Of a stretch of 64,000 nt of DNA, positions 9,501 to 18,559 are shown in pieces. Both the position numbers and the translations under genes were made by a program. The notes under the pieces were generated by a model, which saw only the letters and a list, made by a program, of their open reading frames with translations, was not told the origin of the DNA and did not search any database. The stretch covers positions 158,498 to 222,497 of the forward strand of contig JANQMJ010000026.1 in NCBI GenBank assembly GCA_028280115.1, in the 5' to 3' direction. Source of the stretch: Parvularculaceae bacterium. Lineage in GTDB: Bacteria; Pseudomonadota; Alphaproteobacteria; Caulobacterales; Parvularculaceae. Numbering within the stretch: position 1 is the stretch's first letter; each line of letters begins with the position of its first letter.

Positions 9501-10040
9501 GCGGCGTGAATGCAGGCCGGTCACGCCGGCGGCTTCTTCCAGCAGGCGGCGGCGGTTTTGCGGCTTGGCGTTGATCAGGTCGGCGACCTGGCCCTGGCGC
9601 ACCAGGGCGGGCGAATTGGCCCCGGTCGAGGCGTCAGCGAACAGAAGCTGGACGTCCTTGGCGCGCACTTCTTTCGAATTGATGCGATAGATCGAGTGCG
9701 AGCCGTCTTCCTTGCGGATGATCCGCCGGGAAATCTCCAGCGTGCCGGCCTCGTTATATTCCGCCGGCGCGGTGCGGTCCGAATTGTCGAGGGTAAGAAT
9801 GACTTCCGCCCAGTTGCGCGCCGGACGCAGGGAGGTGCCCGAAAAAATGACCGCGTCCATGGCGTCGCCGCGCAGCGCCTTGGCCGAGGTCGCGCCCATC
9901 ACCCAGCGCAGGGCCTCCAAAAGGTTCGACTTGCCGCAGCCATTCGGCCCGACAATGCCGGTCAGCCCCTCGCGCACCTCGAAATCCGTCGGCTCGACGA
10001 AGGACTTGAACCCGACAAGACGAATATTGGTGAATTTCAC
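6573..10040 (-). CDS. smc: Chromosome segregation protein SMC
   Basis: Structural maintenance of chromosomes ATPase, the core of the bacterial condensin that compacts and separates sister chromosomes with ScpAB. The 1155 residues show the full architecture: N-terminal Walker A GPNGCGKSN (31-39), two long coiled-coil arms rich in Ala, Glu and Arg, a central hinge at roughly 500-620, then the ABC signature LSGGEQAL (about 1054) and Walker B VCVLDEVDAPLDD (about 1078). The length is normal. It lies downstream of the dciA and DsbA-like genes on the same strand, an arrangement seen in many alphaproteobacteria. Confidence 0.97.
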   Translation of the reverse strand: MKFTNIRLVGFKSFVEPTDFEVREGLTGIVGPNGCGKSNLLEALRWVMGATSAKALRGDAMDAVIFSGTSLRPARNWAEVILTLDNSDRTAPAEYNEAGTLEISRRIIRKEDGSHSIYRINSKEVRAKDVQLLFADASTGANSPALVRQGQVADLINAKPQNRRRLLEEAAGVTGLHSRRHEAELRLRAAEQNLERLDDVIGELETQKAALARQARQATRYRNVSGDIRRTEAMLSYLRWREAVAAQELADSGLKEIAERIETTARAAAAASAAQTQAHEALDPLRLAEAEAAAALHRLTVARENLDDEARRAEAEIARLAAEIERLKDDIAREKELLSDAEEAFETLCLEEQGLKAREASEAERLSQAQAALASANEALETVERDFDAKSAKSAELEARRRAIADAMAASERRFEKIESQSTAFREEREFIEPTPEQARALDEAQAKFTATAEAADRAEAAFHRAEEERAGAEEQETSLRGPMRRAEQSLTEIDAEREALRRVLAADQLEDWRPLIEQVDVDPGYEAALAAALGDDLSAATDEAAPAHWSHHGEEPCDDPLPAGAEPLSRFVRAPAQLARRLSAIGVVDAQSGDMLRAQLRSGQRLVSRAGDLWRWDGFAARADAKTAAAIRLEQRNRLLVLERDYETTQSRAEQARRAHAMAVEALRNRQNAERDARSLHGDARRALDKARAALSSLEREHERASTRIVAIDENLARLAEDEAETRRQSEALREERDALPDPALIAEEVAGARDTVSKARARAGEARAAHNDLAREAKMRAERLAEIGRERGVWTTRGETAGGRIAELEARREDAAAAHLAASAAPAEIETKRKALLDQIAVAETHRNDAADALAQGQDAAHEADKAAKAAETDAGEAREARARLQAQAEAAAERVEEAARLAHETCDAAPEELLDIAQHKEGKELPERDDVERRLERYKRERENLGGVNLRADEELKEVAARLEELGAEREDCEGAIRKLRAAIGGLNREARQRLVEAFDTVNANFTSLFKRLFNGGQAELRLIDSEDPLEAGLEIFASPPGKKLASMSLLSGGEQALTATALIFAVFMANPAPVCVLDEVDAPLDDANVERFCRLLSQMASETDTRFIIITHHALTMSRMDRLYGVTMIERGVSQLVSVDLTKAEQLAAAE

Positions 10041-10145
10041 GCGTCATTTCCCGGCATAACGCCGCCCGGCGTCCACGTCCCCGGACCGCAACGGCAGACC
10101 GCCAATGATCGCCGATTCTTTAGCTTCGCCAAGCGGTTGAAAGCC

Positions 10146-10856
10146 TTATTTTCCCGCTTTTTCAAGCGCCTCATCAATGGCTGCGGAAAAGTCTTCGGCG
10201 CTGTTGAAATGACGCAGCTGGCCGCCGACGATAAAACTCGGGGTCGACCGGACGTTATGTTTCTGCGACGCCGTTTCCACATTTTCATTAATTAAATCAA
10301 TCAATTCCTGCCTTCTTACGCACTCGTCAAAAGCGGCTTCATCCATCCCCGCCTGGCTGACGATTTTGATCAGTTCGGCGCGCGGACTTTCGCTGAAAAT
10401 CCATCCGGTTCCTTCCCTTGGATCGCCCTGGGTTTTGAACAGCGCGCCAAGCACGAGATAATAAGCATCAACGCCGCCCCTGTCCGCGGCGCAGCGGGCC
10501 AGCATGGAGCCGACGACGGAAAGTTCCGCCGGCGCGGTGGGAAATTCTCGGAACACGAACCGCACCTTGCCGGTATCGATGTAGTTCTCCTTGATGATCG
10601 GAAAAATCGTTTCATGAAACGTTGCGCAGTGCGGGCATGTGACCGAGGCGTATTCGATCACCGTCAGTGGGGCGTCGGGATCGCCCAGCACCATTTCCGC
10701 CAGGGCGCCCGTGGCGCCGTCGTTTGCGATAATATCGTCCTCGCCGCTATCGCCGGCCGGCTCGTCAGACGATGCGCCGCTACACGCGGCGACCGCCAGG
10801 GCGACGGCGGATAAGACGGGGACGCAGGCGGTGCGTCGGATATTAGAAAGCAACAT
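10146..10856 (-). CDS. DsbA-family thioredoxin-like lipoprotein
   Basis: Periplasmic thiol-disulfide protein of 236 residues. The start chosen is ATG 10856, which gives a signal sequence ending in the lipobox VAAC (Cys25); the frame is open further upstream but those residues do not resemble a leader. The active site is CPHC (74-77) in the context EYASVTCPHCATFHE, and the cis-proline loop is RSTPSFIVGG. The fold is the DsbA/DsbG thioredoxin with helical insertion. It lies between dciA and smc on the same strand, a common alphaproteobacterial arrangement with no known functional link. Whether it acts as oxidase or isomerase cannot be told from sequence. Confidence 0.9.
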   Translation of the reverse strand: MLLSNIRRTACVPVLSAVALAVAACSGASSDEPAGDSGEDDIIANDGATGALAEMVLGDPDAPLTVIEYASVTCPHCATFHETIFPIIKENYIDTGKVRFVFREFPTAPAELSVVGSMLARCAADRGGVDAYYLVLGALFKTQGDPREGTGWIFSESPRAELIKIVSQAGMDEAAFDECVRRQELIDLINENVETASQKHNVRSTPSFIVGGQLRHFNSAEDFSAAIDEALEKAGK

Positions 10857-10967
10857 GGCGGAAGGCCTTTCATCTTGGCGCGCGGCGCGCTTTACGCCAG
10901 CGGCGCATAATAGGGAGCTGGCGACAAAATCCCCCATGGCGCCGCCGTGCGCAAGCCCTTGAATCCT

Positions 10968-11399
10968 CTATTTTTGGTTGTTGCGCCGGGTGACGGCGGC
11001 GCGGAAATTGGCCAGGGCGCGGCCGAGCGAGCCCCCGTCGCCCTCGGCTTCAGGCCGGGCCTTGGCCGAGGCGGTCTGCCGGATGGCGATTCGGGTGACG
11101 GCGCCGGGGCCGAGATAGGCGTTAACCCGGCTGATCAGCTCTTCGGTTCGCATCTGCAACTGGGCCGCCGCTGCGCCCGAGGATACATGCGCTTCCAGCG
11201 TTCGGTCCGCGCGGCGGCCGGCGATACGGCCCGGTCGGCACAGGGCGGCCATATCCTCCCCGGCGATTTCGTTCCAGCGTTCGGCGAGGATCGGATCGAC
11301 ATAGCGGGTCTGGCGCGCCAGCGCGGCGAACACCCCGGCGGCGGCGCGCGCAATCGGCGGCGGCGCGGCGCGGGCGGGTCTGGTGCGGGAATAATTCAT
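10968..11399 (-). CDS. dciA: DciA/DUF721 family protein
   Basis: A 143-residue member of DUF721, now known as DciA, the helicase-loader-like protein that helps place DnaB at the replication origin in bacteria lacking DnaC. The central part has the family pattern (WNEIAGEDMAALCRPGRI, then an LQMRTEELISRVNAYLGPG stretch) with a disordered basic tail. ATG 11399 is preferred to the TTG just before it. It is divergent from mutY with 49 bases between them. Function is by family knowledge only. Confidence 0.8.
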   Translation of the reverse strand: MNYSRTRPARAAPPPIARAAAGVFAALARQTRYVDPILAERWNEIAGEDMAALCRPGRIAGRRADRTLEAHVSSGAAAAQLQMRTEELISRVNAYLGPGAVTRIAIRQTASAKARPEAEGDGGSLGRALANFRAAVTRRNNQK

Positions 11400-11448
11400 C
11401 AAGCAGCGCTTTGCGATTTGCCTTGGGCTCGATCATAACATCCCCGCC

Positions 11449-12540
11449 ATGGCTTACGAAACGCGCGAGATGAAAAACCTTTTCCAAATCGCGCCGGCGC
11501 TCTTGCGATGGTACGCCAGTCATGCCCGCGATTTGCCGTGGCGGATCGGGCCGGCGGCGCGCAAGGCTGGGGAAAAACCCGATCCTTACCGGGTCTGGCT
11601 GTCGGAAATCATGCTGCAGCAAACCACGGTGGCGACCGTCGCGCCGCGCTATGCCGCGTTTATCGATCGCTGGCCGACCGTCGAAAAAATGGCCGACGCC
11701 CCGCTTGAGGACGTGCTCGGCCAATGGGCGGGGCTCGGTTATTACGCAAGAGCGCGGAATTTGCACAAATGCGCGGTCGTGGTCGCCCGCACTTTCGACG
11801 GAAAGTTTCCGCATACGGAAGAAGAACTGAAAAAATTGCCCGGGATCGGCGACTACACCGCCGCGGCGATCGCCGCCATCGCTTTTGCCGCGCCGGCGGT
11901 CGTGGTCGACGGCAATATCGAGCGGATCGTTGCGCGCCTTTTTGCGATTGAAACGCCGCCGCCCGCGGCCAAGGCGGAAATCAAACGGCGTGCGGCGGCA
12001 ATCTGGCCGAAAAATCGCTCGGGCGATTTCGCCCAAGCCCTTATGGATCTCGGCGCCGCGGTCTGCCGCCCGAAATCGCCCTTATGCGGGACGTGTCCGA
12101 TCGCTTCCGCCTGCACGGCAAAGGGCGAAGGCGCGCCGGAAGCCTATCCGAAACGGCCCGCGAAAACCGCTAAACCCCATCGCCGCGGCGCGGCGTTCGC
12201 GCTTTTCAACGCCAAAGGTGAAATGCTGTTCGAGCGCCGGCCGGACAAGGGCCTGCTCGGCGGCATGCTCGGCCTGCCGGGAACAGCGTGGACGGCACAA
12301 TTGGCCAAAAACGTTTTCACTCATGCGCCGGCGAAAGCAAAATGGAAGCGCGTGGGCGACATCGCGCACACTTTTACGCATTTTCACCTGGCGCTTGACG
12401 TTTACGCTGCAAAGGCGCCGAAGGGCTTTCGGCGCGCGCAAACCCAGCGATGGATAAAGCCGGAAAAGGCGCAAGTCCCGACGGTGATGAAGAAGGCCGT
12501 GCAGTTGGCGTTAAAGGCGCCTGCGGCGCACGGTCCGTAA
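11449..12540 (+). CDS. mutY: A/G-specific adenine DNA glycosylase
   Basis: Base-excision repair enzyme that removes adenine mispaired with 8-oxoguanine. The 363 residues contain the helix-hairpin-helix LPGIGDYTAAAIA (130-142) with catalytic Glu53 (LSEIMLQQTT) and Asp154 (VDGNIERI). The [4Fe-4S] cluster ligands are Cys206, Cys213, Cys216 and Cys222 in the C-X6-C-X2-C-X5-C pattern. A C-terminal NUDIX-like domain that recognises oxoG follows. ATG 11449 is used; ATG 11470 is in frame and would also leave all domains intact. It is divergent from dciA. Confidence 0.96.
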   Translation: MAYETREMKNLFQIAPALLRWYASHARDLPWRIGPAARKAGEKPDPYRVWLSEIMLQQTTVATVAPRYAAFIDRWPTVEKMADAPLEDVLGQWAGLGYYARARNLHKCAVVVARTFDGKFPHTEEELKKLPGIGDYTAAAIAAIAFAAPAVVVDGNIERIVARLFAIETPPPAAKAEIKRRAAAIWPKNRSGDFAQALMDLGAAVCRPKSPLCGTCPIASACTAKGEGAPEAYPKRPAKTAKPHRRGAAFALFNAKGEMLFERRPDKGLLGGMLGLPGTAWTAQLAKNVFTHAPAKAKWKRVGDIAHTFTHFHLALDVYAAKAPKGFRRAQTQRWIKPEKAQVPTVMKKAVQLALKAPAAHGP

Positions 12541-12623
12541 GGGCGCTCCGCAATCGTCCTATTGACGTTTGATGGGGTCTTTTGGCGGCGCGAATCGGCG
12601 ATCTTTGGCCTGTTGCGAGGCGT

Positions 12624-12652
12624 TCGACAGGGGCTGCGATTGCCTGTAATAT
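12624..12652 (+). promoter_or_regulatory. Candidate sigma-70-type promoter
   Basis: TCGACA at 12624-12629 and TAATAT at 12647-12652 are separated by 17 bases, upstream of the secreted protein at 12716. Box match and spacing only; no start-site evidence. Confidence 0.4.
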
Positions 12653-12715
12653 TCAGCCCATGGAGGTTTTGACGCGCCGAAAAAAGGGCTTGGACTCGGA
12701 GGGAGAATATTCGTC

Positions 12716-13468
12716 ATGAAGGGGATGACGTTTGCATTGGCCATTACGGCTGTCGGCCTTTCGGCGTCGGCGGCCGATGCGCAGCAGACGCTGCGGCTTA
12801 GCGTGGTCGACGATTTCGGCGCCGTTTCGCTGGCCAAGCCGGCGCTGGTCTGTTTCGATCCGCTGGCGGCGCTGGACCTTGAACAGGACGCGCGGCGCGG
12901 ATCGGTCGGTCGGGCGACGCAAGAGGCGTTCGCCGTGGGCTCCTGCCTGGCGCTCGATGAAGGCGCGCCGCTGGCTGATGCGCAGCTTGTATCGATCGAA
13001 GATCAGGCCTTTGTGCGCGGAACGCTGGATGACGGCGTTTCCGTCTATATCCCTTTATGGGGCGCGTCGCTTGACGGCGTTGAGGGCGGCTATGACGCCG
13101 ATCGCGTCGCCGTCGCGGCGCCGATGTTTGCGGCCGCCGCGGCGCTCAAGGGCGACATCGATGAAAGGCGCAAATGCGCCTCGGAGACGCAGGCCCTCAA
13201 CAAGCGCATCGAAGATTACAACAGGCGCGCCAGCGCTTTTTCCCTCGAAGGCGAGGAGCCTGTCACCGGCAGCCGCATCGCCGGGGGCGCTAGCGGCACC
13301 GCGCCGACCTTGCAGATTTTCCTTCCGAGTACGGAAAATCGGGAGCTCAAGCGCGAGGGCGACGCCCTTAAGCAAGAAGCTGGCGCTCTGGACAAACGAT
13401 GCCGTGAATATCGCGACGACTTAACGCTCGACCGGGATTATCTGGCCTATTACGGGCTGGGCGATTAG
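12716..13468 (+). CDS. Secreted protein of unknown function
   Basis: A 250-residue protein I do not recognise. An N-terminal signal peptide (FALAITAVGLSASAADAQQ) with a likely cut near residue 22 points to export. The mature part has five cysteines, a predicted beta-rich first half and a charged helical C-terminal half (about residues 150-250: ERRKCASETQALNKRIEDYN and a later ELKREGDALKQEAGALDKRC), suggesting a short coiled coil or helical hairpin. A purine-rich ribosome site (AGGGAG) precedes ATG 12716. It stands alone between mutY and the convergent ccrM. Confidence 0.75.
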   Translation: MKGMTFALAITAVGLSASAADAQQTLRLSVVDDFGAVSLAKPALVCFDPLAALDLEQDARRGSVGRATQEAFAVGSCLALDEGAPLADAQLVSIEDQAFVRGTLDDGVSVYIPLWGASLDGVEGGYDADRVAVAAPMFAAAAALKGDIDERRKCASETQALNKRIEDYNRRASAFSLEGEEPVTGSRIAGGASGTAPTLQIFLPSTENRELKREGDALKQEAGALDKRCREYRDDLTLDRDYLAYYGLGD

Positions 13469-13507
13469 GGCGTTGCGGGCCCCTGGATGGGCGCTGGGGC
13501 GGGCCGC

Positions 13508-14754
<1,247 letters not shown>

Positions 14755-14762
14755 GCTTCCGC

Positions 14763-15386
14763 TCAGCATAGCGGCGGAGAAGAGTCCGCATACAACATAT
14801 TGTGGATCGGCGCGAAAGTTTTCCGGTGATGGGGCGTGATCCCGTAAATGTTGAGCGCTTCGCGATGCGCTGGCGCGGCGTAGCCCTTGTTCCTGTCCCA
14901 GGAATATTCAGGGAACTCGCGGGCAAGCTCGCGCATCATCCGGTCGCGGGTCGTCTTGGCGATGATCGACGCCGCGGCGATGGAAAAGGATTTCATATCG
15001 CCCTTGACCACCGTGTAGGCGGGACATGGCAGGCGCGGCTTGATCTTGCCGTCGACGATGCAGGCGGCGGGGCGCACCGGCAGGTTCGCCGCGGCGCGGC
15101 TCATGGCGAGCAATGTCGCCTGCAAGATGTTGAGCGCGTCGATTTCATCGACGCTGGCGATGCCGACGCCGATGGCCGACGTTTTCCATAAGTCCACCGC
15201 CAGCCGCGCGCGGCGTTTGGGCGTGAGCATTTTTGAATCGCAGATCCCTTCGGGCATGGTCGCAGGATCAAGCACCACGGCGGCGGCGACCACGGGTCCG
15301 GCGAGCGGCCCGCGGCCCGCCTCGTCGACGCCCGCGACGATGCCCGGGATCGTCTCCTCGATGTCGAATGTGGGCTTTTCAGCCAT
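14763..15386 (-). CDS. rnhB: Ribonuclease HII
   Basis: Removes RNA from RNA-DNA hybrids, including single ribonucleotides in DNA. The 207 residues begin at ATG 15386 (MAEKPTF). The catalytic carboxylates are visible in VAGVDEAGRGPLAGPVV (Asp21, Glu22) and the later CIVDGKIKPRLP; the SIIAKTTRDRMM and HHRKTFAPI regions are also typical. The longer open frame upstream adds an Arg-rich leader with no family match. Position next to ccrM is conserved in Caulobacterales. Confidence 0.95.
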   Translation of the reverse strand: MAEKPTFDIEETIPGIVAGVDEAGRGPLAGPVVAAAVVLDPATMPEGICDSKMLTPKRRARLAVDLWKTSAIGVGIASVDEIDALNILQATLLAMSRAAANLPVRPAACIVDGKIKPRLPCPAYTVVKGDMKSFSIAAASIIAKTTRDRMMRELAREFPEYSWDRNKGYAAPAHREALNIYGITPHHRKTFAPIHNMLYADSSPPLC

Positions 15387-15595
15387 GGCGCGCCTTTCCG
15401 GATCCGGAACAATCCTTGCCCGAGTCGGGCGTCGGCTTAAAGACGCTGTTGAAAAATCGGGTCCGCACCGCCAAAGGACCATTAAAAACGCGAAAATGCT
15501 TCCGCAGCGTCTTGTCGTCCTTGACGGGAATGCCGCGCTTGATGTCGAGGGCGCCGGGCCGCGCCCGCATAGGCCGCCGCGCGCAAAATGCGCGT

Positions 15596-16741
15596 TTAAA
15601 ACAAACTCAACTGCCCAGAGACATCCGCCGGGACGCGGAACAGCGAAAGGTCGAGCGGCGCGCGTTCGCGGTCGAAGCCGAGCAGGGCGCGGGTCCTGGC
15701 GTTGCGCTGGCCGATGAGCCGGGCGTAGGGTGTTTTAATCTCGCGTCCGCGCGACCAGTGCGGGTCGTAATCGCGCCCGCCGTTCATGTCGCGGATATGG
15801 CGCATGATGCGTTTGGCCCGGTCCGGCGCGAATGCTTCGAGCCATTCCTGAAACAGCGGCGAAACCTCCAGCGGCAGGCGCAAGATCGTATAGGCGGAAA
15901 AGCTCGCGCCGAGATCGGCGGCTTTTTCCATGATCGTTTCCATCTCGTCGTCGTTCAGGCCGGGGATCATCGGCCCGGTCATGATCCCCACCGGCACGCC
16001 GGCGCCGGCGAGCGCCTTGACCGCCTCGAACCGTTTGGCCGGGGCCGAGGCGCGCGGCTCCATGGAGCGGGCAAGCGCCTTGTCCTGGGTGGTGATGGAG
16101 ACCATCACGCGCGTCAGGTTCTTTTTCGCCATGGGCGCGAGGATGTCGATGTCCCTTGTGATGAGATGCGCCTTGGTCAGGATCGTCACGGGGTGATTGA
16201 ATTTGGCGAACGCCGACAAAATGCCGCGCATGATGAGAAATTTCCGTTCGATGGGCTGATAGGGATCGGTGTTGGTTCCCATGGCGACGACGCGCGGCCG
16301 GTAGTTCGGGTCGGCGAGTTCCTTTTCTAGCAGTTTGGATGCTGACGGTTTGGCGAACAGCCTGGTTTCGAAATCGAGCCCTGGCGACAGGCCCATATAG
16401 GCGTGGGTCGGCCGCGCGAAACAGTAAATGCAGCCATGCTCGCAGCCGCGATAGGGATTGATCGAGCGGTCGAAGCCCACATAGGGGCTCTTATTGAAGG
16501 TGATGATCCTGCGCGGGGTTTCGAGCGTTACATCGGTGCGCAAAGGCGGCAGATCGTCGTCGCCGCACTGAACGGCGCCGGACCAGCCGTCGTCGACCGT
16601 CTCGCGCTTTTCATTCTCGTAGCGGCCGGATTGGTTGGAGCGCGCGCCGCGACCTTTCCCCGGGAGGGGCGTCCCCTTGGCGGCAGGGGCGTCCTCTTTG
16701 GGGCGGTGAGGACGAAAGGAAAGGTGTGCGGCGCGCGCCAT
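15596..16741 (-). CDS. PA0069 family radical SAM protein
   Basis: Radical S-adenosylmethionine enzyme of 381 residues, related to spore photoproduct lyase-like proteins. The cluster motif C-X3-C-X2-C is Cys100, Cys104 and Cys107 in RGCEHGCIYCFAR. Other family marks are the YVGFDRSINPYRG entry, the GTNTDPYQPIER stretch and MTGPMIPGLND. The natural substrate of the family is unknown. ATG 16741 is preferred to a TTG two codons earlier. It is divergent from the small membrane protein at 16871, across a promoter region with two palindromic operators. Confidence 0.92.
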   Translation of the reverse strand: MARAAHLSFRPHRPKEDAPAAKGTPLPGKGRGARSNQSGRYENEKRETVDDGWSGAVQCGDDDLPPLRTDVTLETPRRIITFNKSPYVGFDRSINPYRGCEHGCIYCFARPTHAYMGLSPGLDFETRLFAKPSASKLLEKELADPNYRPRVVAMGTNTDPYQPIERKFLIMRGILSAFAKFNHPVTILTKAHLITRDIDILAPMAKKNLTRVMVSITTQDKALARSMEPRASAPAKRFEAVKALAGAGVPVGIMTGPMIPGLNDDEMETIMEKAADLGASFSAYTILRLPLEVSPLFQEWLEAFAPDRAKRIMRHIRDMNGGRDYDPHWSRGREIKTPYARLIGQRNARTRALLGFDRERAPLDLSLFRVPADVSGQLSLF

Positions 16742-16787
16742 GGCCAAAAGCTATCACGCGACTAGAACAAATCAAGAACATTTTTTA

Positions 16788-16807
16788 GTGTAAAGGAACC
16801 TTGACAT
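16788..16807. promoter_or_regulatory. Operator-like palindrome 1
   Basis: GTGTAAAG-GAAC-CTTGACAT, an imperfect copy of the perfect palindrome at 16825-16844. Its right arm contains the -35 hexamer TTGACA (16801-16806). A protein bound here would block the -35 box. Confidence 0.6.
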
Positions 16808-16829
16808 CTCTCCGTCGCCCACCTATGTA
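16801..16829 (+). promoter_or_regulatory. Strong sigma-70-type promoter
   Basis: Perfect -35 TTGACA (16801-16806), 17-base spacer, -10 TATGTA (16824-16829). It is oriented towards the small membrane protein at 16871. One of the best promoters in the window, and bracketed by two related operators. Confidence 0.75.
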
Positions 16830-16844
16830 AAGGGTACTTTACAT
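16825..16844. promoter_or_regulatory. Operator-like palindrome 2
   Basis: Perfect inverted repeat ATGTAAAG-GGTA-CTTTACAT overlapping the -10 box and likely start point. Both palindromes fit TGT-N12-ACA. Position implies repression. The cognate regulator is not evident in the window. Confidence 0.7.
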
Positions 16845-16870
16845 TCCGTGGCGGTTCAATGGAGGTGAAA

Positions 16871-17119
16871 ATGGGCTGGAAGAAACTGATCCTTTGTCTT
16901 GTGTGGGGTGCGGCGCTGATCGCCTGGCTGGGGCTGATCCCGCTTTATGCAACCGATCCGTCGGTCAAGATGTGGGCGGCGGGCGTTACGGTCGTCGCCA
17001 TCGCCACCGAGGTCGCGTTCTGGACGACGGCCGCGCTGCTCGGCGTCACCATATGGGAAAGCCGCAAGGCGGCGTGGCGGTTCTTAACCCGCCCTTTCCG
17101 CAAGCGGGAAATGCCATAA
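16871..17119 (+). CDS. Small two-helix membrane protein, unknown function
   Basis: An 82-residue protein with two hydrophobic segments (LILCLVWGAALIAWLGLIPL and VTVVAIATEVAFWTTAALLG) and a basic C-terminus (FLTRPFRKREMP), so an inner-membrane hairpin. The start is set at ATG 16871 because GGAGGT (16861-16866) lies four bases upstream; ATG 16859 overlaps that site. I do not recognise the family. Its near-consensus promoter with paired operators suggests a strongly switched gene, possibly stress or xenobiotic responsive. This is inference. Confidence 0.75.
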   Translation: MGWKKLILCLVWGAALIAWLGLIPLYATDPSVKMWAAGVTVVAIATEVAFWTTAALLGVTIWESRKAAWRFLTRPFRKREMP

Positions 17120-17223
17120 GGCGCGCGGTTCACAGAACCGTTTCTGAACTGACAATGTCGTGACGGCGCTTTTCCGCGCGCGGCCCATTCGCTAAACGAA
17201 AATGGAAGCGATTTCGGCCGCGC

Positions 17224-17910
17224 ATGATTTCCGTCGTCATTCCCGCCTTAAACGAAGAGACCCGCCTTAGCGCCTGTCTTGGCGCTTTGTCGGGCGCGGC
17301 GGCCGACGGCCTCATCAAAGAAATCATCGTTGTCGACGGCGGCTCGGCCGACGGCACTGTAAAGATCGCTGACGGTTTCGGCGCACGCGTGTTGACCGCG
17401 CCGCCGGGCCGCGGCGGCCAGCTTCGGGCGGGCGCGGAAGCGGCCAAAGGCGCCTGGCTTTTATTTCTTCACGGCGACACGGTTCTTGCGGAAGGCTGGG
17501 AGAAAGAAGTCATCCGTTTCATCGAACAGAACAAATGCGACGCCGGCATCTTTACGCTCGCCTTTGACGCCAAAGGGCTCCTGCCGCGCCTTGTGGCGTT
17601 CGGCGCGATGCAGCGCACGCGCTGGGCGAGGGCGCCTTATGGCGATCAGGGCTTGTTGATTTCAAAATCTTCCTATGACGAGATTGGCGGCTTCGCCGAT
17701 ATTCCGCTTTTTGAAGACGTCGACATTGTCAGGCGGCTCATAGGGCGCAAGGGGCGCTTCGCCTTGCACATTTTCTCTTCGAAGGCCGTCACCTCCGCCG
17801 AGCGCTATGAGCGCGAAGGCTATATCAGGCGCGTGATCGCGAATTTTATTTTGTTGACGCGGTATCAGCTTGGCGCCGCGCCTGAAGACCTTGCCAAGGC
17901 CTATCGCTGA
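17224..17910 (+). CDS. TIGR04283 family glycosyltransferase (arsenosugar type)
   Basis: A GT-A fold family 2 glycosyltransferase of 228 residues. The N-terminal SVVIPALNEE, the acidic VVDGGSADGT and the FLHGDTVL sugar-nucleotide site are clear, as is the family-specific PYGDQGLLI segment and IPLFEDVDIVRRL. The family is named for its link with arsenosugar synthesis, but many members lie away from arsenic genes and act on unknown acceptors. No arsM or arsS is visible here. The stop TGA overlaps the next ATG (TGATG), so the two glycosyltransferases are translationally coupled. Confidence 0.92.
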   Translation: MISVVIPALNEETRLSACLGALSGAAADGLIKEIIVVDGGSADGTVKIADGFGARVLTAPPGRGGQLRAGAEAAKGAWLLFLHGDTVLAEGWEKEVIRFIEQNKCDAGIFTLAFDAKGLLPRLVAFGAMQRTRWARAPYGDQGLLISKSSYDEIGGFADIPLFEDVDIVRRLIGRKGRFALHIFSSKAVTSAERYEREGYIRRVIANFILLTRYQLGAAPEDLAKAYR

Positions 17911-18512
17911 TGCGCGGAACAGTGTTTGTCTTCGTTAAGGCGCCGCGCGCCGGCGCGGTCAAAACCCGGCTCGGCGCCGAAATCGGCATGGGCCGCGCGG
18001 CGGCGCTGTTCCGTATCATGACGGCACGAACGATCGCGCAAGCGCAAAAGGGTCCGTGGCGAACCGTGCTTGCGGTCGATCCCCCTGCGGCGGTCTCCGG
18101 CTGGAACGCGCTATGGCTGCGCCGTCTTGCGCGCATGGCGCAGGGGTCCGGCGATCTCGGCGCGCGCATAGCGCGGGCCTTTAATAGCGTTTCTCGCGGC
18201 CCCGCCGTGATCATCGGCGCCGATGCGCCGGGATTGCGCGCGCGCCATTTACGCGAGGCGTTCCGCGCTCTTGGCCGCGCCGATGCGGTTTTCGGCCCGG
18301 CAGAAGATGGCGGCTATTGGCTCATCGGTCTTGCGCGCCGACGCGCCGCGCCGCGCCTGTTCGACGGCGTGCGCTGGTCGACAAAGCATGCGCTCGACGA
18401 CACGATCAAAAGCCTGCCGCCGACATTTAACATCGCCCGGCTTGAAACGTTGAGAGACATCGATGCGGCCGCCGATCTTGCGGCGCTGGGCCCGCGTGCT
18501 GCAGCGCGTTGA
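17910..18512 (+). CDS. TIGR04282 family glycosyltransferase / DUF2064
   Basis: A 200-residue nucleotidyl/glycosyltransferase-like protein of the DUF2064 group. Marks are the N-terminal FVKAPRAGAVKTRLGAEIG, the IIGADAPGLRA metal site and the FGPAEDGGYWLIGL motif. It is almost always paired with TIGR04283 glycosyltransferases, as here, and the two are thought to act together in making a glycosyl compound. It overlaps the gene before it by one base. The product is not established for this organism. Confidence 0.92.
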   Translation: MRGTVFVFVKAPRAGAVKTRLGAEIGMGRAAALFRIMTARTIAQAQKGPWRTVLAVDPPAAVSGWNALWLRRLARMAQGSGDLGARIARAFNSVSRGPAVIIGADAPGLRARHLREAFRALGRADAVFGPAEDGGYWLIGLARRRAAPRLFDGVRWSTKHALDDTIKSLPPTFNIARLETLRDIDAAADLAALGPRAAAR

Positions 18513-18559
18513 CGCGGCTGCGCGCCCGGGTCAGATTTGCGGCTGGCAAGGAGGCGGCG

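Noticed and set aside
17130..17160. Terminator hairpin near CAGAA-CCGT-TTCTG after the small membrane protein
   Set aside because: The stem is only five base pairs and no T-run follows.
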